A stretch of DNA of 64,000 nt from Plesiomonas shigelloides (GCF_900087055.1 NZ_LT575468.1:2108001-2172000); one strand, 5' to 3'; shown: positions 9,794-23,150, counted from the first letter of the stretch. Made by a program: numbers and translations. Notes: generated by a model from the sequence alone, not told the origin.

Positions 9794-11311
9794 TTACACC
9801 TTACTCAGAGACAAAGGCACAAACCACTGCTGCACACTCAGCATCACGGTATTCGTGGTATCCAAAATCGGTTGAGGATACACGCCCAGCAATACCAGTA
9901 ATACCGCCAGCAGCAGGACAATAAACAACTCGCGTGAACTCATCGCCGGTAATGTTGACGCTTCTTTGGCTGGCCCGAAAAAGGCGCGTTGCACCATAAT
10001 CAAGGAATAGACCGAGGCTAACACCAAACCAAACGTTGCCACTACCGCCACTTTTGGTAACAACTGGAACGTGCCCAGTAAGATCAAAAACTCACCGACA
10101 AAGTTACCGGTTCCCGGTAGCCCCAACGACGCCGCCGCAAAAAACAGCGATATCGCAGGCAAGAACTTAATCCGCCCCCACAAGCCGCCCATCTGACGCA
10201 TATCCCGGGTATGCAAGCGCTCATACAGCTGACCACACAGAATAAACATCCCCGCCGCCGATAAGCCGTGCGCAATCATCTGCACCACCGCCCCTTGCAG
10301 TGCTTGCTGACTGCCCGAATAAATCGCAATCAACACAAATCCCATGTGAGAAATACTGGTGTATGCCACCAACCGCTTGATATCGGTCTGTGCAAAAGCC
10401 AATAGCGCGCCGTAGAAAATCCCGACAATCCCCAGCGCCATCGCCACCGGAGCAAATTCAATGGAGGCTTCTGGAAATAACGGGATCCCAAAGCGCAGTA
10501 AGCCGTAGGCGGCGGTTTTCAATAAAATCCCCGCTAAATCGACCGAGCCCGCGGTCGGAGCCTGACTGTGCGCATCAGGTAACCAGCCATGCAATGGCAC
10601 TACCGGCATCTTGACGGCAAAAGCAATGAAGAAGCCGAGCATCAACACAAACTCGACGCTCTTGCTCATCGGCGTATTGAGTAAATCGGCATAGTTAAAG
10701 GTCAACATGCCAGTGGCCGAATAATGCACAAACACCAGTGCCAAAATAGCCACCAGCATCAGCAAGCCACTTGCTTGGGTATAGATAAAAAACTTGGTTG
10801 CCGCCGTGATCCGCGTTTTCCCGTCAGACGCTTTGTGTCCCCAAAGCGCAATCAGGAAATACATCGGCACCAACATCATTTCCCAGAAAAAGAAGAACAA
10901 AAACAGATCGACGGCCAAAAACACCCCGATCACGCCACCGAGGATCCACAGCAAATTCAGATGGAAAAAGCCCAGATGACGCTGAATCTCACGCCATGAA
11001 CATAAAATAGCCAACACCCCAAGCAAACCGGTCAGGATCACCATCAAGAGTGATAGGCCATCGAGGGCCAGATGAAAGGAGATCCCTAATTGCGGGATCC
11101 ACGGCATTTGAAATTCCAACCGCCATTGTGGAGAGCCGGCCGTTTGTGGCAGCGAATAATCACCACTGAACCACAATTGTAATGCCAACCCCAAAACCAG
11201 CGTCATCGACGCCAGCGCAATCCAGCGCGGAACTCTGGATTGATCCCGCTCAGTCAGCCAGCAAAGAAATCCGCCAGCAAAGGGGATAAGAATAAGCCAC
11301 AGTAGTGTCAT
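9794..11311 (-). CDS. nuoM: NADH-quinone oxidoreductase subunit M
   Basis: 505 aa, polytopic antiporter-like proton-pumping subunit. The N-terminus [18 protein letters not shown] matches NuoM and the core motif [20 protein letters not shown] is present. It lies between nuoL and nuoN in the complex I operon, 21 nt after the nuoL stop. Confidence 0.96.
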   Translation of the reverse strand: MTLLWLILIPFAGGFLCWLTERDQSRVPRWIALASMTLVLGLALQLWFSGDYSLPQTAGSPQWRLEFQMPWIPQLGISFHLALDGLSLLMVILTGLLGVLAILCSWREIQRHLGFFHLNLLWILGGVIGVFLAVDLFLFFFFWEMMLVPMYFLIALWGHKASDGKTRITAATKFFIYTQASGLLMLVAILALVFVHYSATGMLTFNYADLLNTPMSKSVEFVLMLGFFIAFAVKMPVVPLHGWLPDAHSQAPTAGSVDLAGILLKTAAYGLLRFGIPLFPEASIEFAPVAMALGIVGIFYGALLAFAQTDIKRLVAYTSISHMGFVLIAIYSGSQQALQGAVVQMIAHGLSAAGMFILCGQLYERLHTRDMRQMGGLWGRIKFLPAISLFFAAASLGLPGTGNFVGEFLILLGTFQLLPKVAVVATFGLVLASVYSLIMVQRAFFGPAKEASTLPAMSSRELFIVLLLAVLLVLLGVYPQPILDTTNTVMLSVQQWFVPLSLSKV

Positions 11312-11332
11312 AGCTGAGAGAATCCATTCTAA

Positions 11333-13174
11333 TTAAAACAACACCAGCAACGCCAAAATGAACAGCGCACCGAATCCCACGGACGTTGCATACCAGCGCA
11401 ATTGTCCGGTCTCAGTAAACACCACCAGTCGGTTCGCCTGACGCACCGCACTGGCGACAATATTCAAGGTTCGGTTAAACGGATCGCCACCTAACAAACG
11501 CGTCAGCCATAGATACGGTTGGACAAACACCTTGTCATACAACCAATCAAAGCCCCATGCATGCAGCCAGATCTGCACCAGTGTTTTACCACCGGCGGTT
11601 TGTGCCATCCGCGATACCCAGCGCCGCTCACCCAAGAACAACCACGCAGCAATCAAGATCCCACCGATAGAAATCAGGCCGGATATCAACTCCAGATAAT
11701 GCTTGGCCGATAATTCCCCCTCAGCACCCGCAGGTAATACCCCGTGTAATGGCGGTACAATTAATGCGCCGATAAAGGTCGATAACAGGGCCAACACCAC
11801 CAACGGCACGCTATACGCCAATCCATGACCGGCATGCGCCTGCGTTTGCACAGGGCCATGAAACACCACAAAAATCAGACGGAAGGTATAAATGGATGTC
11901 AACACAGCGCCCACTAACCCCGCCGCCAGCAATTCGGGATGCCCAGATGCCAGCGCCTGCCACAAAATCTCATCTTTACTGTAAAAACCCGCAGTAATAA
12001 ACGGTAAGGCTGACAGTGCGCCACCGCCAATCAAAAAGCAGACATACACTAACGGTAGCGATTTACGTAAACCGCCCATGCGGAAAATGTTCTGCTCATG
12101 ATGACAGGCCACAATCACCGCCCCCGCCGACAAGAACAGCAAGGCTTTAAAGAAGGCGTGGGTCATCAAGTGGAAAATAGCCGCATCCCACGCACTGACG
12201 CCAAGCGCCAGAAACATATAACCAATCTGGCTCATGGTGGAATAGGCTAAAATGCGCTTGATATCGGTCTGCACCAACGCGGCAAAACCGGACAGTAACA
12301 AGGTCACTGCACCGATAAAGCCCACTAGATACAAAACATCCGGCGCCAAAGTAAAAATCACATGGGTCCTAGCAATCAGGTACACCCCTGCGGTCACCAT
12401 GGTCGCCGCATGGATCAGCGCCGATACCGGTGTTGGACCGGCCATCGCATCCGCCAACCAAGTTTGTAACGGCAATTGCGCCGATTTACCTACCGCACCG
12501 CCCAGTAACATCAAGGCCGCCAACGTCACCGGCCAAGAGCCTGCGGCCATTTTCTCAGGCGCTAACGTTAAAATCGTTTGGATATTCAACGTACCGAGCT
12601 GCTGATATAAAATAAACAACCCGATAGCGAGGAACACATCGCCCACGCGCGTGACAATAAAGGCTTTCATTGCGGCGGCGCCATTTTTAGACTGCTGGTA
12701 ATAAAAACCAATCAGCAAATAGCTACACAGCCCCACGCCTTCCCAGCCTAAATAAACAAACAACAAATCATTACCCAGCACTAAGAACAGCATGCTGGCG
12801 ATAAACAGGTTGGTATACGCAAAAAAGCGTGAATAGCCTTCTTCACCGCGCATGTACCACGAGGCAAACAGGTGGATAAAAAAGCCAACGCCGGTGACTA
12901 CCGACAGCATGGTCAGCGATAACCCATCCAGATATAAGGATAAGTTAACCTGCAAATCTCCCACCGCCATCCACGTCCATAGTGGCTGAGTGTAGGTGTT
13001 TTGCGGATGCAGAACTAAAAAGTCATAACCAATATAAGCAGTGAGCAACGCCGATAAACCCACGCTTCCCACACCAATCAACGCACTGGTGTTTTCACTC
13101 CAGCGCCCAGCCGAGAATGCCAGCAGCAGGTAACCGAGCAGTGGCAGCAAAATCGTCAAAAAGAGTAGGCTCAT
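11333..13174 (-). CDS. nuoL: NADH-quinone oxidoreductase subunit L
   Basis: 613 aa (E. coli 613). Largest antiporter-like subunit with the long C-terminal lateral helix that runs along the membrane arm. Motifs: [17 protein letters not shown] and [20 protein letters not shown]. The ATG overlaps the nuoK stop (ATGA), implying translational coupling. Confidence 0.96.
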   Translation of the reverse strand: MSLLFLTILLPLLGYLLLAFSAGRWSENTSALIGVGSVGLSALLTAYIGYDFLVLHPQNTYTQPLWTWMAVGDLQVNLSLYLDGLSLTMLSVVTGVGFFIHLFASWYMRGEEGYSRFFAYTNLFIASMLFLVLGNDLLFVYLGWEGVGLCSYLLIGFYYQQSKNGAAAMKAFIVTRVGDVFLAIGLFILYQQLGTLNIQTILTLAPEKMAAGSWPVTLAALMLLGGAVGKSAQLPLQTWLADAMAGPTPVSALIHAATMVTAGVYLIARTHVIFTLAPDVLYLVGFIGAVTLLLSGFAALVQTDIKRILAYSTMSQIGYMFLALGVSAWDAAIFHLMTHAFFKALLFLSAGAVIVACHHEQNIFRMGGLRKSLPLVYVCFLIGGGALSALPFITAGFYSKDEILWQALASGHPELLAAGLVGAVLTSIYTFRLIFVVFHGPVQTQAHAGHGLAYSVPLVVLALLSTFIGALIVPPLHGVLPAGAEGELSAKHYLELISGLISIGGILIAAWLFLGERRWVSRMAQTAGGKTLVQIWLHAWGFDWLYDKVFVQPYLWLTRLLGGDPFNRTLNIVASAVRQANRLVVFTETGQLRWYATSVGFGALFILALLVLF

Positions 13175-13488
13175 CCGTGCATCTCACTCACAACGTCCAC
13201 GTCTAAGGTGTGGTGCCGCCGGTACATCTGCAGCAACAACGCCAACCCGATACTGGCTTCTGCCGCCGCCAGCGTCACGATGAAGATATACATGACTTGG
13301 CCATCGGCTTGTCCCCAGTGACTTCCCGCCACCACAAAGGCCAAGCCTGCCGCACTCATCATGATCTCAAGGCTCATCAAGATAAACAGCAAGTTACGCC
13401 GGATCATCACGCCTGTCAGGCCCAGCGCAAACAGCGCTGCTGCCAACAACAATCCATGCTCCATAGGAATAGCACTGACAGCATTCAT
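13171..13488 (-). CDS. nuoK: NADH-quinone oxidoreductase subunit K
   Basis: 105 aa, three transmembrane helices, with the two membrane Glu residues of the family (in [12 protein letters not shown] and [13 protein letters not shown]). It is slightly longer at the N-terminus than E. coli NuoK (100 aa). ATG 13488 overlaps the nuoJ stop and follows GGAG, which favours this start over the internal Met at codon 9. Confidence 0.95.
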   Translation of the reverse strand: MNAVSAIPMEHGLLLAAALFALGLTGVMIRRNLLFILMSLEIMMSAAGLAFVVAGSHWGQADGQVMYIFIVTLAAAEASIGLALLLQMYRRHHTLDVDVVSEMHG

Positions 13489-14006
13489 CGCTTATCTCCT
13501 TGTGCCTTATGATTTTCCGGTTTGTTTTCGCGGCCAAGATGGTAAGCCGATACCATACCGGCCAGCAGTAATAACGAGGCGAGTTCTACCCCTAAAACGT
13601 AAGGGCCAAACAGCGCAATACCGACAGCTTTTGACGGCACATCTTGTAAACCAGCCCCGCCCGCCGACACGCCCATTAACGCAAAGGCCAATACCGCAAA
13701 CAATAACGCAGAAAGTAGCGCTGGCCCTGCCCACACCCGAGGCGTTAACCACTGCTGCTCTTGCTTTGGCGCTGAGCCTAAGTTAAGCATCATCACCACA
13801 AAGACAAACAGCACCAAAATGGCACCCGCGTAGACAATTATCTGGATGGCTCCTGCAAATTCAGCGCCTAGGGAGAAAAACACCATCGCCACCGAAAGCA
13901 GTGAAACAATCAGGTACAACAACGCGTGCATCGGGTTGCGATTGCTGATCACGCGAAACGTTGCCAGCAATGCCACCAGCGCCGATAAATAAAATGCCCA
14001 GCTCAT
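13485..14006 (-). CDS. nuoJ: NADH-quinone oxidoreductase subunit J
   Basis: 173 aa (E. coli 184), five transmembrane helices, with the conserved third-helix segment [20 protein letters not shown]. The start is set at ATG 14006 ([13 protein letters not shown]) because AAGGAGTC precedes it directly; the open frame upstream overlaps nuoI and has a basic, non-family sequence. It ends in the overlap with nuoK. Confidence 0.95.
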   Translation of the reverse strand: MSWAFYLSALVALLATFRVISNRNPMHALLYLIVSLLSVAMVFFSLGAEFAGAIQIIVYAGAILVLFVFVVMMLNLGSAPKQEQQWLTPRVWAGPALLSALLFAVLAFALMGVSAGGAGLQDVPSKAVGIALFGPYVLGVELASLLLLAGMVSAYHLGRENKPENHKAQGDKR

Positions 14007-14016
14007 GACCGACTCC

Positions 14017-14556
14017 TTATGGTAATAAGCCCTTGGTATCGATAGGTAAGGCTTCATCCTGCGCCGTCCCTTTTTGTTTACCGGCAATCGCCAAACCGGA
14101 TACCCGATAAAAGTTGTAATCGGGGTATTTACCGGGGCCCGAAATCAACAAATCCTCTTTCTCGTACACCAGATCTTGGCGACGGTACTCTCCCATCTCA
14201 AAATCTGGGGTCAATTGGATAGCGGTGGTTGGACACGCCTCTTCACACAAACCGCAGAAAATACAGCGCGAGAAGTTAATCCGGAAAAACTCCGGATACC
14301 AACGGCCATCTTCCTGCTCCGCTTTTTGTAATGAGATACAGCCAACCGGACAGGCGACAGCACACAAGTTGCACGCCACACAGCGCTCTTCGCCATCAGG
14401 ATCTCGGGTTAACACTATCCGACCACGGTAGCGTGGCGGCAGGTAAACCTGCTCTTCAGGATATTGCAGCGTATCGCGCTTGCGCCAAGCATGGGTAAAC
14501 ACCATCCATAAACTGCGCAGCTGGGTTCCTGTTCCTATGAGAATTTCTTTTAACAT
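14017..14556 (-). CDS. nuoI: NADH-quinone oxidoreductase subunit I (2x[4Fe-4S])
   Basis: 179 aa (E. coli 180). Two ferredoxin-type motifs, [15 protein letters not shown] and [15 protein letters not shown], carry clusters N6a and N6b that pass electrons towards NuoB. ATG 14556 (MLKEILIG) is chosen: AGGA is 9 nt upstream. Two in-frame ATGs at 14562 and 14565 lie too close to that SD, and the open frame further upstream overlaps the nuoH 3' end. Confidence 0.95.
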   Translation of the reverse strand: MLKEILIGTGTQLRSLWMVFTHAWRKRDTLQYPEEQVYLPPRYRGRIVLTRDPDGEERCVACNLCAVACPVGCISLQKAEQEDGRWYPEFFRINFSRCIFCGLCEEACPTTAIQLTPDFEMGEYRRQDLVYEKEDLLISGPGKYPDYNFYRVSGLAIAGKQKGTAQDEALPIDTKGLLP

Positions 14557-14579
14557 CGCCATCATCCTTGCAATACCCG

Positions 14580-15557
14580 TTACTGGGCGTTGTACAGCAC
14601 AACTACGCCCGTTACGATCAAATTGAATAGCGTCAACGGCAGGCAAAACTTCCAGCCGAACGCCATCACTTGGTCATATCGGGGCCGGGGCAATGAAGCC
14701 CGGAGCAGGATAAAAAACATCACAAAAAAGCCCGTTTTCAACACAAACCAGACTATCGGCGGCAATACTGGCCCCAGCCAGCCACCAAAAAACAAAGTGA
14801 CTAGCAGTGCTGAAATTAAGACAATCCCTATGTATTCGCCCACAAAGAACATGCCCCACTTCATCCCGGCATATTCAATGTGATAACCATCAGCCAGCTC
14901 TTGCTCTGCCTCCGGTTGGTCAAAAGGATGACGGTGAGTCACTGCAATCGCCGCCACCAAAAAGGTGACAAATCCTAAAAATTGCGGCACGACAAACCAC
15001 ACATGTTCTTGGGCTGCGACGATGTCGCGCATATTAAATGAGCCGGTGATTGCCACTATCCCCATGAGGGATAACCCCATAAAAACCTCGTAACTCAAGG
15101 TTTGGGCCGACGCACGTAAGCTACCCAGCAGTGAATATTTGTTATTACTCGACCAGCCCGCAAAGAGCACCGCATAAACAGCGAGCCCAGCCATGGCAAA
15201 GAAAAACAGAATACCGATATTCAGATCCGCAACCCCCCAAGTCGGGGTAATCGGAATAATGGCGAAGGTCAGCAAAAACGCGCCCATCGCTATCAGTGGT
15301 GCCAACATGAAAATCAATTTGTCGGCAAATGGCGGGATCCAGTCTTCTTTGAAAAACATCTTAATCATGTCAGCGGCCAGCTGCAGGATGCCAAACGGCC
15401 CAACGCGGTTCGGGCCATAACGGTCTTGCCACAGTCCTAACAGCCGCCGTTCGACATAACTCATAAAAGCACCACAGCTGACCACCACCAACAAGATCAC
15501 GATGGCTTTGGCTACGTCAGTGAGGATCAACCACGTAGTTGGCGACAATGCGCTCAT
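14580..15557 (-). CDS. nuoH: NADH-quinone oxidoreductase subunit H
   Basis: 325 aa (E. coli 325), eight transmembrane helices. It anchors the membrane arm to the peripheral arm and forms much of the quinone cavity. Conserved: [20 protein letters not shown] and [20 protein letters not shown], whose acidic residues belong to the proton entry path. The ATG overlaps the nuoG stop. Confidence 0.97.
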   Translation of the reverse strand: MSALSPTTWLILTDVAKAIVILLVVVSCGAFMSYVERRLLGLWQDRYGPNRVGPFGILQLAADMIKMFFKEDWIPPFADKLIFMLAPLIAMGAFLLTFAIIPITPTWGVADLNIGILFFFAMAGLAVYAVLFAGWSSNNKYSLLGSLRASAQTLSYEVFMGLSLMGIVAITGSFNMRDIVAAQEHVWFVVPQFLGFVTFLVAAIAVTHRHPFDQPEAEQELADGYHIEYAGMKWGMFFVGEYIGIVLISALLVTLFFGGWLGPVLPPIVWFVLKTGFFVMFFILLRASLPRPRYDQVMAFGWKFCLPLTLFNLIVTGVVVLYNAQ

Positions 15558-18280
15558 AACACCGCCTCCTGCATATCTGTGATCACCTGTCCCAACAAGC
15601 CCAGCGGGATCCCAGCAAAACCAACCGGTAACGCAACCACGCCCGCCATCAAGTGCTTGTCGATACGCACCGGCAAACGGAAGTAATTCTTATCCCAACT
15701 AAAGCTGAGTAGCGTTCCTTCATTCACCGCCAGTTTTTGTGCATCCGTCTCACTGATCCCAATCGTGGCCACCGGAGTACGCGACTGGATCACCCCCGCG
15801 CGCTGTGACAGCTCTTCACTACCAAAAATGTGGTACTGACCCGCCACTTGATAACCCTGACCTTCCGCAACCACCTCGGCCTTTTGGTGAGGATACGAAT
15901 GCAAGTGAGCTGGCTCATGCACTTGCGGTGTGATAAGACGCAGGCCAGGATCACCGGCTTTTAATCGTCCCCCCACTTTATCTTGGTACTTATTCCAAGC
16001 TTGCGGTGAGTTCCAACCGGGCGACCAGACAAACGGAATATCGGGATACAGCTCTTTCGAGCCAGAGTACCCTTCCATAGAAAATGCAAATGGAGTGTCA
16101 ACATCCTGTGGCACACGTGGCTCGTGCACACTGATATTGGCACGCAACGCGGTACGACCGCTGTAACGGTGCGGAGAGCGCGCCAGTTTTAAACTGCGAA
16201 TACGAAAATCCGCCTTCGGTGCGACGGCGGTCAAATTTGCCAACGCCGGGATCGTCTGCGCACATTGCTTGGACACCACATCAAAATGCGTCCACTCCGA
16301 TTGCCGAGTCGCCGTATGACTTTGCAATGCGGTTAACCACTGCCAGCTTTCTGCGACATGGTTATTTTCCGCATAGTAAGATGGTGCGTAGACCTGATAA
16401 AAACGCTGCGCTCGCCCTTCATGGTTGATCACTGTCCCATCGGCTTCTGCAAAACTGGCTGCTGGCAGCAGTAAAGTCGCTTTATCCGTCGTCGCGGAGT
16501 GCTGATGATCAAGCACAATCAGGTGAGGCACTGACGACAGCGCATGACTCACACTTGCCGCCGAGGCATGTCGGTATAAGTCCGCCTCCATCACAATTGC
16601 GACATCGACTTGCGCTAAACGCGCTAAAGCCGGTTGCAGCGGCTGCGCGCCCAACATCACCAGACCTAAACTATTAACATCGGGAACAACCAGACTTAAA
16701 CCTACCGCTGACTGACGCGCCTTTAATGCCAAAGCGATATTGGCGGCCGCTTTTAGCAACGCCTCAGAGCCAGCCGAGGAGCCAGAAATAATCAGTGGCT
16801 TTTTCGCTTGTAATAAGTAAGACGCTATTTGCTGGGCGACATCAGTAGTAGACTCACTACCGACCGACTCATGCCCTGCGCCCTGAATACAATCAGCAAC
16901 GTTAAACGCTAACTCCGCTTGCTGCTCAGGATGAGCAAACCACGTCACTGATGCGATGTCATCGAGGCGCGTCGGAGCCAACGCGGTGATCATCACGGGA
17001 TGACGGGCATGTTGCCCTATATTTTGAATCGCGGCAGTTTGCCAGCTATCGACACGTAACGCGGCCGCCATCTCGCGCGCTTTGCCTTTCGCCGCTTGAC
17101 GCACCGCTAAAGCAATACGCGGGGCTGTTTGGGTAATGTCTTCGCCTAACACCAAAACCGCATCGTACTCTTCAATATCACGCAATGAAGGCAGTTCAAT
17201 ATTGGCTGTGTTCAGGATATCCAAAATTAACTGCTGGCGTTGCCACTCAGCCTCATCAACCGCAGCATAAAAATTATGTTCCCCGACCAGTGAGCGCAAT
17301 GCGAAATTGCTTTCCACGCTGGCGCGGGCAGAGCCAATACCGATAACCTGTTTGGCATGGCGCAGCGTATCGGCGGCCAAATTCAAGGCATGCTCTTGGC
17401 TTAGCGTGACAAAGCCTTCACCGGTATTCAGCTGCGCTTGTACCGGACGATCTTTGGCATTAACGAAACCGTAACCAAAACGGCCACGATCGCATAAGAA
17501 GTAGTGGTTCACCGCACCGTTATAGCGGTTCTCAATACGGCGCAATTCGCCATAGCGCTCACCCGGACTAATATTGCAACCGACACTGCAATGCTGGCAG
17601 ATGCTCGGAGCAAACTGCATATCCCATTTACGGTTATAACGCTGAGAGTGGGTTTGGTCGGTAAATACACCGGTAGGACAAATTTCGATTAAGTTGCCGG
17701 AGAACTCACTTTCCAACGCCCCGTCTTCAACTCGCCCAAAATAGACATTATCGTGCGCGCCATACACGCCCAGATCAGTGCCATCCGCATAATCTTTGTA
17801 ATAACGAACGCAGCGATAACAGGCTATACACCGGTTCATCTCATGAGCAATAAACGGGCCTAAATCCTGATTCTTATGCGTGCGCTTAGTAAAGCGATAA
17901 CGGCGGGTATTGTGGCCGGTCATCACCGTCATATCCTGCAGATGGCAAGCTCCGCCCTCCTCACAAACTGGACAATCATGGGGATGGTTGAGCATCAGCC
18001 ATTCAACGACACTTTTACGAAACGCTTTGGCCTCTTCATCTTCAATCGAGATGTAAGTGCCATCTGTCGCCGGTGTCATACAAGACATCACCAAGCGGCC
18101 GCGTTTATCATCGGCATTCTGATATTGCTTCACCGCACATTGCCGACAAGCGCCCACACTTCCCAGTGCCGGATGCCAACAAAAATACGGGACATCGAGT
18201 CCTAATGAGAGGCACGCCTGCAGGAGATTATCTGCACCATTGACCTCGAAATCCTTTCCATCAATGTGAATCGTCGCCAT
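15554..18280 (-). CDS. nuoG: NADH-quinone oxidoreductase subunit G
   Basis: 908 aa, exactly the E. coli length when started at ATG 18280 ([15 protein letters not shown]). The N-terminal [2Fe-2S] domain ([14 protein letters not shown]) is followed by [12 protein letters not shown], the Cys motif [14 protein letters not shown], the molybdopterin-type Fe-S site [15 protein letters not shown], and a long molybdopterin-oxidoreductase-like C-terminal domain. It holds most of the Fe-S wire of complex I. An upstream in-frame TTG (18289) is not needed. A 99-bp gap with an inverted repeat separates it from nuoF, unlike the tightly packed remainder of the operon. Confidence 0.96.
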   Translation of the reverse strand: MATIHIDGKDFEVNGADNLLQACLSLGLDVPYFCWHPALGSVGACRQCAVKQYQNADDKRGRLVMSCMTPATDGTYISIEDEEAKAFRKSVVEWLMLNHPHDCPVCEEGGACHLQDMTVMTGHNTRRYRFTKRTHKNQDLGPFIAHEMNRCIACYRCVRYYKDYADGTDLGVYGAHDNVYFGRVEDGALESEFSGNLIEICPTGVFTDQTHSQRYNRKWDMQFAPSICQHCSVGCNISPGERYGELRRIENRYNGAVNHYFLCDRGRFGYGFVNAKDRPVQAQLNTGEGFVTLSQEHALNLAADTLRHAKQVIGIGSARASVESNFALRSLVGEHNFYAAVDEAEWQRQQLILDILNTANIELPSLRDIEEYDAVLVLGEDITQTAPRIALAVRQAAKGKAREMAAALRVDSWQTAAIQNIGQHARHPVMITALAPTRLDDIASVTWFAHPEQQAELAFNVADCIQGAGHESVGSESTTDVAQQIASYLLQAKKPLIISGSSAGSEALLKAAANIALALKARQSAVGLSLVVPDVNSLGLVMLGAQPLQPALARLAQVDVAIVMEADLYRHASAASVSHALSSVPHLIVLDHQHSATTDKATLLLPAASFAEADGTVINHEGRAQRFYQVYAPSYYAENNHVAESWQWLTALQSHTATRQSEWTHFDVVSKQCAQTIPALANLTAVAPKADFRIRSLKLARSPHRYSGRTALRANISVHEPRVPQDVDTPFAFSMEGYSGSKELYPDIPFVWSPGWNSPQAWNKYQDKVGGRLKAGDPGLRLITPQVHEPAHLHSYPHQKAEVVAEGQGYQVAGQYHIFGSEELSQRAGVIQSRTPVATIGISETDAQKLAVNEGTLLSFSWDKNYFRLPVRIDKHLMAGVVALPVGFAGIPLGLLGQVITDMQEAVL

Positions 18281-18330
18281 ACCTAACAATCTTATTTTAT
18301 GCCCACACGAACTGAGCTGGTGGTTAATAC

Positions 18331-18365
18331 AGCAGGTGTTGCTAACCTCGCACGACTGACCTGCT
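18331..18365 (-). repeat. Inverted repeat in the nuoF-nuoG gap
   Basis: AGCAGGT and ACCTGCT, 7 bp each with 21 nt between, lie in the only long gap inside the nuo operon. The repeat could form an mRNA hairpin that adjusts nuoG expression or marks a processing site. There is no T-run, so it is not a terminator. Confidence 0.4.
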
Positions 18366-18379
18366 TTCCGGCATACCGC

Positions 18380-19720
18380 TTACCAAGTTTGCTTGAGTAA
18401 ATTCGGTTGTATCCCCGCCACCTGACGCAGCGCCCCGTGAATATCACGGCTGATCCCAGCTTCAAATTCAGACCGGAAATATTTAAGTGCGCTTTGTAAT
18501 GGCTCTACGGCTCCCGGAGCATGGGCGCAAAACGTTTTCCCAGGGCCTAAAAAGCTGCACAGCTGCTCCAGAATTTCGATATCACCGGGCTGACCTTGGC
18601 CTTGCTCCAACGCACGCAAGATCTTCACACTCCATGGCAATCCATCGCGGCATGGCGTGCACCAACCACAAGATTCGCGCGCAAAAAACTCTTCCAGATT
18701 GCGCACCAAGCCAACCATGTTAATGCTGTCATCCACCGCCATCGCCAGCCCGGTTCCTAAACGGCTTCCAGCTTTGGCGATAGAGTCAAAATCCATCGGC
18801 AAATCAAGGTGCTCTTCCATTAAAAAGTCTGTACCCGCACCACCCGGTTGCCACGCTTTAAAGCGATAGCCCTCTAACATGCCACCGGCATACTCTTCCA
18901 ATAGCTCACGCGCGGTGGTGCCAAACGGTACTTCCCATACACCAGGGCGGCGAACGCGGCCAGAGAACCCCATTAATTTGGTGCCTGCATCACTGCTTTT
19001 CCCAGCAGACAAGCCTTTATACCAATCACTGCCAAAATGCAGAATGTAAGGGATATTGTTGAGCGTCTCGACGTTATTTACACAGGTCGGTTTACCCCAC
19101 GCCCCTGCAATCGCGGGGAATGGCGGTTTTGCTCTAGGATTGGCACGCCGACCTTCCAATGAGTTAATCAACGCGGTCTCTTCACCACAGATATAACGAC
19201 CCGCGCCAGTGTGCACAAACAGCTCAAAATTAAAGCCGGAGCCTAAAATATTGTTGCCAAGATACCCTGCCGCTTTGGCTTCTTTGATTGCACGGCGCAG
19301 ACGCTCGGCAGCCTCAACATACTCGCCGCGCAAGAAGATATAGCCTCGATAGGCACCTAGCGCATAGGCCGATAAGATCATGCCCTCAACGAGCTGATGC
19401 GGTAGCTGCTCCATCAGCAAACGGTCTTTATAAGTACCCGGCTCCATCTCATCGGCGTTACATAACAGATATTTGCGATCGAACTTGCTGTCTGTGGGCA
19501 TCAAGCCCCATTTGATGCCGGTAGAAAAACCTGCACCACCACGGCCACGCAAACCGGAGTTTTTCACCACTGTAATGACATCTGAGGCTGACATGCTGGT
19601 CAGCGTTTTCTCGACAGCGGCATAGCCATCTTTCTTACGATACTCATCAATCCAAACCGGCTGTAAATCGGGGCGAATACGCCAAGTTAAAGGATGCGAA
19701 TCTGCGCTCAAAATACTCAT
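18380..19720 (-). CDS. nuoF: NADH-quinone oxidoreductase subunit F
   Basis: 446 aa (E. coli 445). It binds NADH and FMN and carries cluster N3. Seen: the glycine-rich nucleotide loop [17 protein letters not shown], the second nucleotide segment [15 protein letters not shown], and the [4Fe-4S] motif [12 protein letters not shown] with the fourth Cys in [10 protein letters not shown]. The ATG overlaps the nuoE stop. Confidence 0.97.
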   Translation of the reverse strand: MSILSADSHPLTWRIRPDLQPVWIDEYRKKDGYAAVEKTLTSMSASDVITVVKNSGLRGRGGAGFSTGIKWGLMPTDSKFDRKYLLCNADEMEPGTYKDRLLMEQLPHQLVEGMILSAYALGAYRGYIFLRGEYVEAAERLRRAIKEAKAAGYLGNNILGSGFNFELFVHTGAGRYICGEETALINSLEGRRANPRAKPPFPAIAGAWGKPTCVNNVETLNNIPYILHFGSDWYKGLSAGKSSDAGTKLMGFSGRVRRPGVWEVPFGTTARELLEEYAGGMLEGYRFKAWQPGGAGTDFLMEEHLDLPMDFDSIAKAGSRLGTGLAMAVDDSINMVGLVRNLEEFFARESCGWCTPCRDGLPWSVKILRALEQGQGQPGDIEILEQLCSFLGPGKTFCAHAPGAVEPLQSALKYFRSEFEAGISRDIHGALRQVAGIQPNLLKQTW

Positions 19721-20217
19721 TCATATTTCTCCAGCAGCAAATCAACACTTTCGGGCGAGACATGGCTGTGCGTATCGTCATCAATCATGAGTGTGGGACT
19801 TTTATCGCAGTTACCCAAACAACACACCGGCAAGAGTGTAAAACGCTGATCTGATGTGGTTTGCCCTGGTTTGATGCCTAAACGGGTCTCTAATTTTTTC
19901 TGTATCGCTTGATAACCGGTGATATAGCACACCACACTGTCACAATAGCGAATTACATGACGCCCCACTGGACGGCGGAAAATTTGACTATAAAAGGTCG
20001 CCACGCCTTCAACATCGCTCGCGGGAATAGACAACACTTCAGCAATAGCTTCAATGGCCTCATCACAAACCCAACCGAAATGTTTTTGCACTAATTTCAG
20101 CGCTTCAATGGATGCCGCGCGTGGATCTTCATAATGCGACATCTCATGCTGGATCTCGGCTTTTAGCGCCGCCGGCAAGACAAACTGTTGTAGTGAATTT
20201 TCTGCTTGATTGTCCAT
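19717..20217 (-). CDS. nuoE: NADH-quinone oxidoreductase subunit E
   Basis: 166 aa, equal to E. coli NuoE with the start at ATG 20217 (MDNQAENSL). Thioredoxin-like [2Fe-2S] subunit (cluster N1a): the first Cys pair is in [12 protein letters not shown] and the second in [16 protein letters not shown] two codons upstream overlaps the nuoCD stop and is a possible alternative. Confidence 0.95.
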   Translation of the reverse strand: MDNQAENSLQQFVLPAALKAEIQHEMSHYEDPRAASIEALKLVQKHFGWVCDEAIEAIAEVLSIPASDVEGVATFYSQIFRRPVGRHVIRYCDSVVCYITGYQAIQKKLETRLGIKPGQTTSDQRFTLLPVCCLGNCDKSPTLMIDDDTHSHVSPESVDLLLEKYE

Positions 20218-20219
20218 AA

Positions 20220-22022
20220 TCACCGATCCACATCCGACATAACAAAATCAATACTGCCCAGATAAACAATCAGATCTGATACAAGGCTGCCACGGATCAC
20301 ACTCGGAATTTGCTGCAAATGCGCAAAGCTTGGAGTACGAATGCGGGTACGGTAGCTCATGGTGCTGCCATCGCTAGTCAAGTAATAGCTGTTAGCACCC
20401 TTGGTCGCCTCAATCATCTGAAACGACTCATTAGCAGGCATAATCGGCCCCCACGAGACTTGCAAGAAGTGGTTGATAAGCGTTTCGATATGCTGCAATG
20501 CGCGCTCTTTTGGCGGTGGCGTGGTCAGTGGATGATCGGCTTTATACGGCCCCTCCGGCATGTTGTTCAAACATTGCTCCACAATACGCAAGCTCTGGCG
20601 GATCTCCTCGACTCGCACTAATGCCCTATCGTAAGCATCCCCATTGCTACCGGTTGGCACCTCAAAATCAAAGTTCTGATAACCTGAATAAGGCCGCCAC
20701 TTGCGGATATCTAATCCTAACCCAGTGGCCCGTAAGCCTGCGCCCGTCACGCCCCACTCCAACGCTTGCTGGGTGTTGTAAGCCGCCACCCCAATGGTAC
20801 GTCCACGCAAAATGCTATTACGCAGCGCTGCGGTAACGTAACTTTCTAAGCGTTTTGGTAACCAGTCCAAAAACTCGCGCACCAGACGCTGCCAGCCTTG
20901 TGGTAAATCATGTGCAACGCCACCAATGCGAAACCACGCAGGATGCATGCGCGCCCCCGTGATCGCTTCAATGATGTTGTAAATGCGCTGCCGATCGGAA
21001 AATGCATAGAACACCGGCGTCATCGCGCCGACATCCTGAATATAGGTGCCGAGGAACAGAAGATGGCTGTTGATTCGAAACAGCTCGGCAAGCATTACCC
21101 GGATCACTTCTACTTTGGCGGGGACTTGGATCCCAGCCAGTTTTTCAACCGCCAAGACATAAGGCAAGTTATTCATCACTCCGCCTAAGTATTCGACGCG
21201 ATCGGTATACGGAATATAACTATGCCAAGACTGGCGCTCGGCCATTTTCTCCGCACCACGGTGGTGGTAGCCAATATCAGGGACACAATCGACTATTTCT
21301 TCGCCATCGAGCTGTAAAACGATGCGAAATGCGCCGTGTGCCGATGGATGATTAGGGCCAAGGTTCAAGAACATGAAGTCTTCGTTATCGGTGCCCTTGC
21401 GCATCCCCCAGTCTTCGGGTTTAAAACGCAGCGCCTCTTGTTCTAAATCTTGTTTAGCCACATCCAATGCAAACGGGTCGAATTCGGTTGCTCGCGCTGG
21501 GAAATCTTTGCGCAGAGGATGACCTTGCCAAGACTTTGGCATCATGATGCGAGTCAGATGAGGATGGCCGGTAAAAGTGATACCAAATAAATCCCAAACC
21601 TCACGCTCATACCAGTTAGCGTTACTGAAAATTGAAGTGATACTTGGGAGAGTGAGACTTTTTTCCGACAATGCCACTTTGAGTAAAACATCACTGTTTC
21701 GCTCAACCGACAATAAATGATAGAAAACCGTAAAATCCTGCGCGACCAGCTGTTCACGATGTGTGCGTAACCGCTCATCGACAGCATGCAAGTCATACAG
21801 CATGTTATAAGGCTTAGGAATTTTTTTTAAAAAGGAAATAACATCCACTAATGCCGATTTAGGCAACCAAATAACCGGCATGCCTGTTTTGCTCGTTTGT
21901 AACGTGAACATCTCACGGCCAAAACGAGAAATAAGCTCACCGATCACCGGATTATCCTGATGATTTTGAGCCGGCCAGCCATCGACCTGTGGCTGTATTT
22001 GAGAGTGCAATTCCATGGTCAT
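20220..22022 (-). CDS. nuoC: NADH-quinone oxidoreductase fused subunit CD
   Basis: 600 aa, the fused C-D form known from enteric bacteria. The N-terminal NuoC part (about 1-190) contains [17 protein letters not shown]. The NuoD part carries the quinone-site segments [20 protein letters not shown] and [18 protein letters not shown], and ends in [20 protein letters not shown]. It sits between nuoB and nuoE in the operon. Confidence 0.97.
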   Translation of the reverse strand: MTMELHSQIQPQVDGWPAQNHQDNPVIGELISRFGREMFTLQTSKTGMPVIWLPKSALVDVISFLKKIPKPYNMLYDLHAVDERLRTHREQLVAQDFTVFYHLLSVERNSDVLLKVALSEKSLTLPSITSIFSNANWYEREVWDLFGITFTGHPHLTRIMMPKSWQGHPLRKDFPARATEFDPFALDVAKQDLEQEALRFKPEDWGMRKGTDNEDFMFLNLGPNHPSAHGAFRIVLQLDGEEIVDCVPDIGYHHRGAEKMAERQSWHSYIPYTDRVEYLGGVMNNLPYVLAVEKLAGIQVPAKVEVIRVMLAELFRINSHLLFLGTYIQDVGAMTPVFYAFSDRQRIYNIIEAITGARMHPAWFRIGGVAHDLPQGWQRLVREFLDWLPKRLESYVTAALRNSILRGRTIGVAAYNTQQALEWGVTGAGLRATGLGLDIRKWRPYSGYQNFDFEVPTGSNGDAYDRALVRVEEIRQSLRIVEQCLNNMPEGPYKADHPLTTPPPKERALQHIETLINHFLQVSWGPIMPANESFQMIEATKGANSYYLTSDGSTMSYRTRIRTPSFAHLQQIPSVIRGSLVSDLIVYLGSIDFVMSDVDR

Positions 22023-22042
22023 TTCAGAGCAACTCCTGCTCG

Positions 22043-22717
22043 TTATACTTCATCAGGTGTGCGCAGATTTTTTATCTGAATTCGTTCTTCGCGCTTAAGA
22101 TCTTTTTCCGGTGTCATTTGTGCTCGGTAAATACCTTGGTCACCGACAACCCATGACAACGGGCGTCTTTCCTTGCCAATCGATTCTTGTAATAACATCA
22201 AGGCTTGTAAAAACGCTTCCGGACGCGGAGGGCAACCCGGGATATACACATCCACCGGCAAAAACTTATCGACACCTTGCACTACCGAGTAGATGTCATA
22301 CATGCCACCGGAATTAGCACATGCCCCCATGGATATCACCCACTTCGGCTCAAGCATTTGCTCATACAGGCGTTGAATAACAGGGGCCATTTTAATAAAA
22401 CAGGTTCCCGCCACGACCATGAAATCAGCTTGACGCGGAGATGCCCTGATCACTTCGGCACCAAAACGAGCCACATCATGCGGAGAAGTAAACGCCGTCG
22501 TCATTTCCACATAACAGCATGACAAGCCGAAGTTGTAAGGCCATAAGGAGTTCTTACGCCCCCAATTCACCGTTGAATGCAAAACATCCTCCAGCTTGCC
22601 CATAAAAACACTGCGGTTAATCTGCTCCGATAAAGGATCTTCGACAGTTTCTTTTTTCTCCATCGGATAGCGGGCAGGTAAAGCATCCGGATCTATGCGG
22701 GTTAATGTGTACTTCAT
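22043..22717 (-). CDS. nuoB: NADH-quinone oxidoreductase subunit B
   Basis: 224 aa (E. coli 220). It carries the terminal cluster N2 next to the quinone: tandem Cys in [10 protein letters not shown], then [11 protein letters not shown] and [13 protein letters not shown]. It starts 16 nt after the nuoA stop and is preceded by AAGGA. Confidence 0.97.
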   Translation of the reverse strand: MKYTLTRIDPDALPARYPMEKKETVEDPLSEQINRSVFMGKLEDVLHSTVNWGRKNSLWPYNFGLSCCYVEMTTAFTSPHDVARFGAEVIRASPRQADFMVVAGTCFIKMAPVIQRLYEQMLEPKWVISMGACANSGGMYDIYSVVQGVDKFLPVDVYIPGCPPRPEAFLQALMLLQESIGKERRPLSWVVGDQGIYRAQMTPEKDLKREERIQIKNLRTPDEV

Positions 22718-22733
22718 ACAACAATCCTTGTAA

Positions 22734-23150
22734 TTACTGCTTATGTGAAGCGCTCTGACTTACACCGCGCTTTGACTTTTCAGGGGTCCAATCCAGTGCC
22801 CCAATCCGCCACAGGTAAAACAAACCTATGAGCAGCACGACAATAAAGACGGATGCCTCAATTAATCCCAACCAACCGCTCTCCCTGACGGAAACAGACC
22901 AGGCAAACAGGTATAAGGCCTCGACATCAAAGATCACGAAAATCATGGCCACCAAATAGAATTTGGCTGAGAAACGCAGGCGAGCACTACCAACAGAATC
23001 GACTCCGGACTCAAACGGCTGATTCTTAGAACGTCCCCATGCCTTCCCCCCCAGCAATGAGGCAGTTCCAACCATAAATAAGCACAGAGCAATAATCGCC
23101 AGTACGAAGATTGCAAAAGACCAATGATGAGCAAGGACTTCCGATGTCAT
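22734..23150 (-). CDS. nuoA: NADH-quinone oxidoreductase subunit A
   Basis: 138 aa, three transmembrane helices. The family segments [11 protein letters not shown] and [20 protein letters not shown] are present. It is the first gene of nuoA-N. AAGAGG lies immediately before the ATG, so spacing is short. It has a leader of about 100 nt with two dyads. Confidence 0.96.
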   Translation of the reverse strand: MTSEVLAHHWSFAIFVLAIIALCLFMVGTASLLGGKAWGRSKNQPFESGVDSVGSARLRFSAKFYLVAMIFVIFDVEALYLFAWSVSVRESGWLGLIEASVFIVVLLIGLFYLWRIGALDWTPEKSKRGVSQSASHKQ

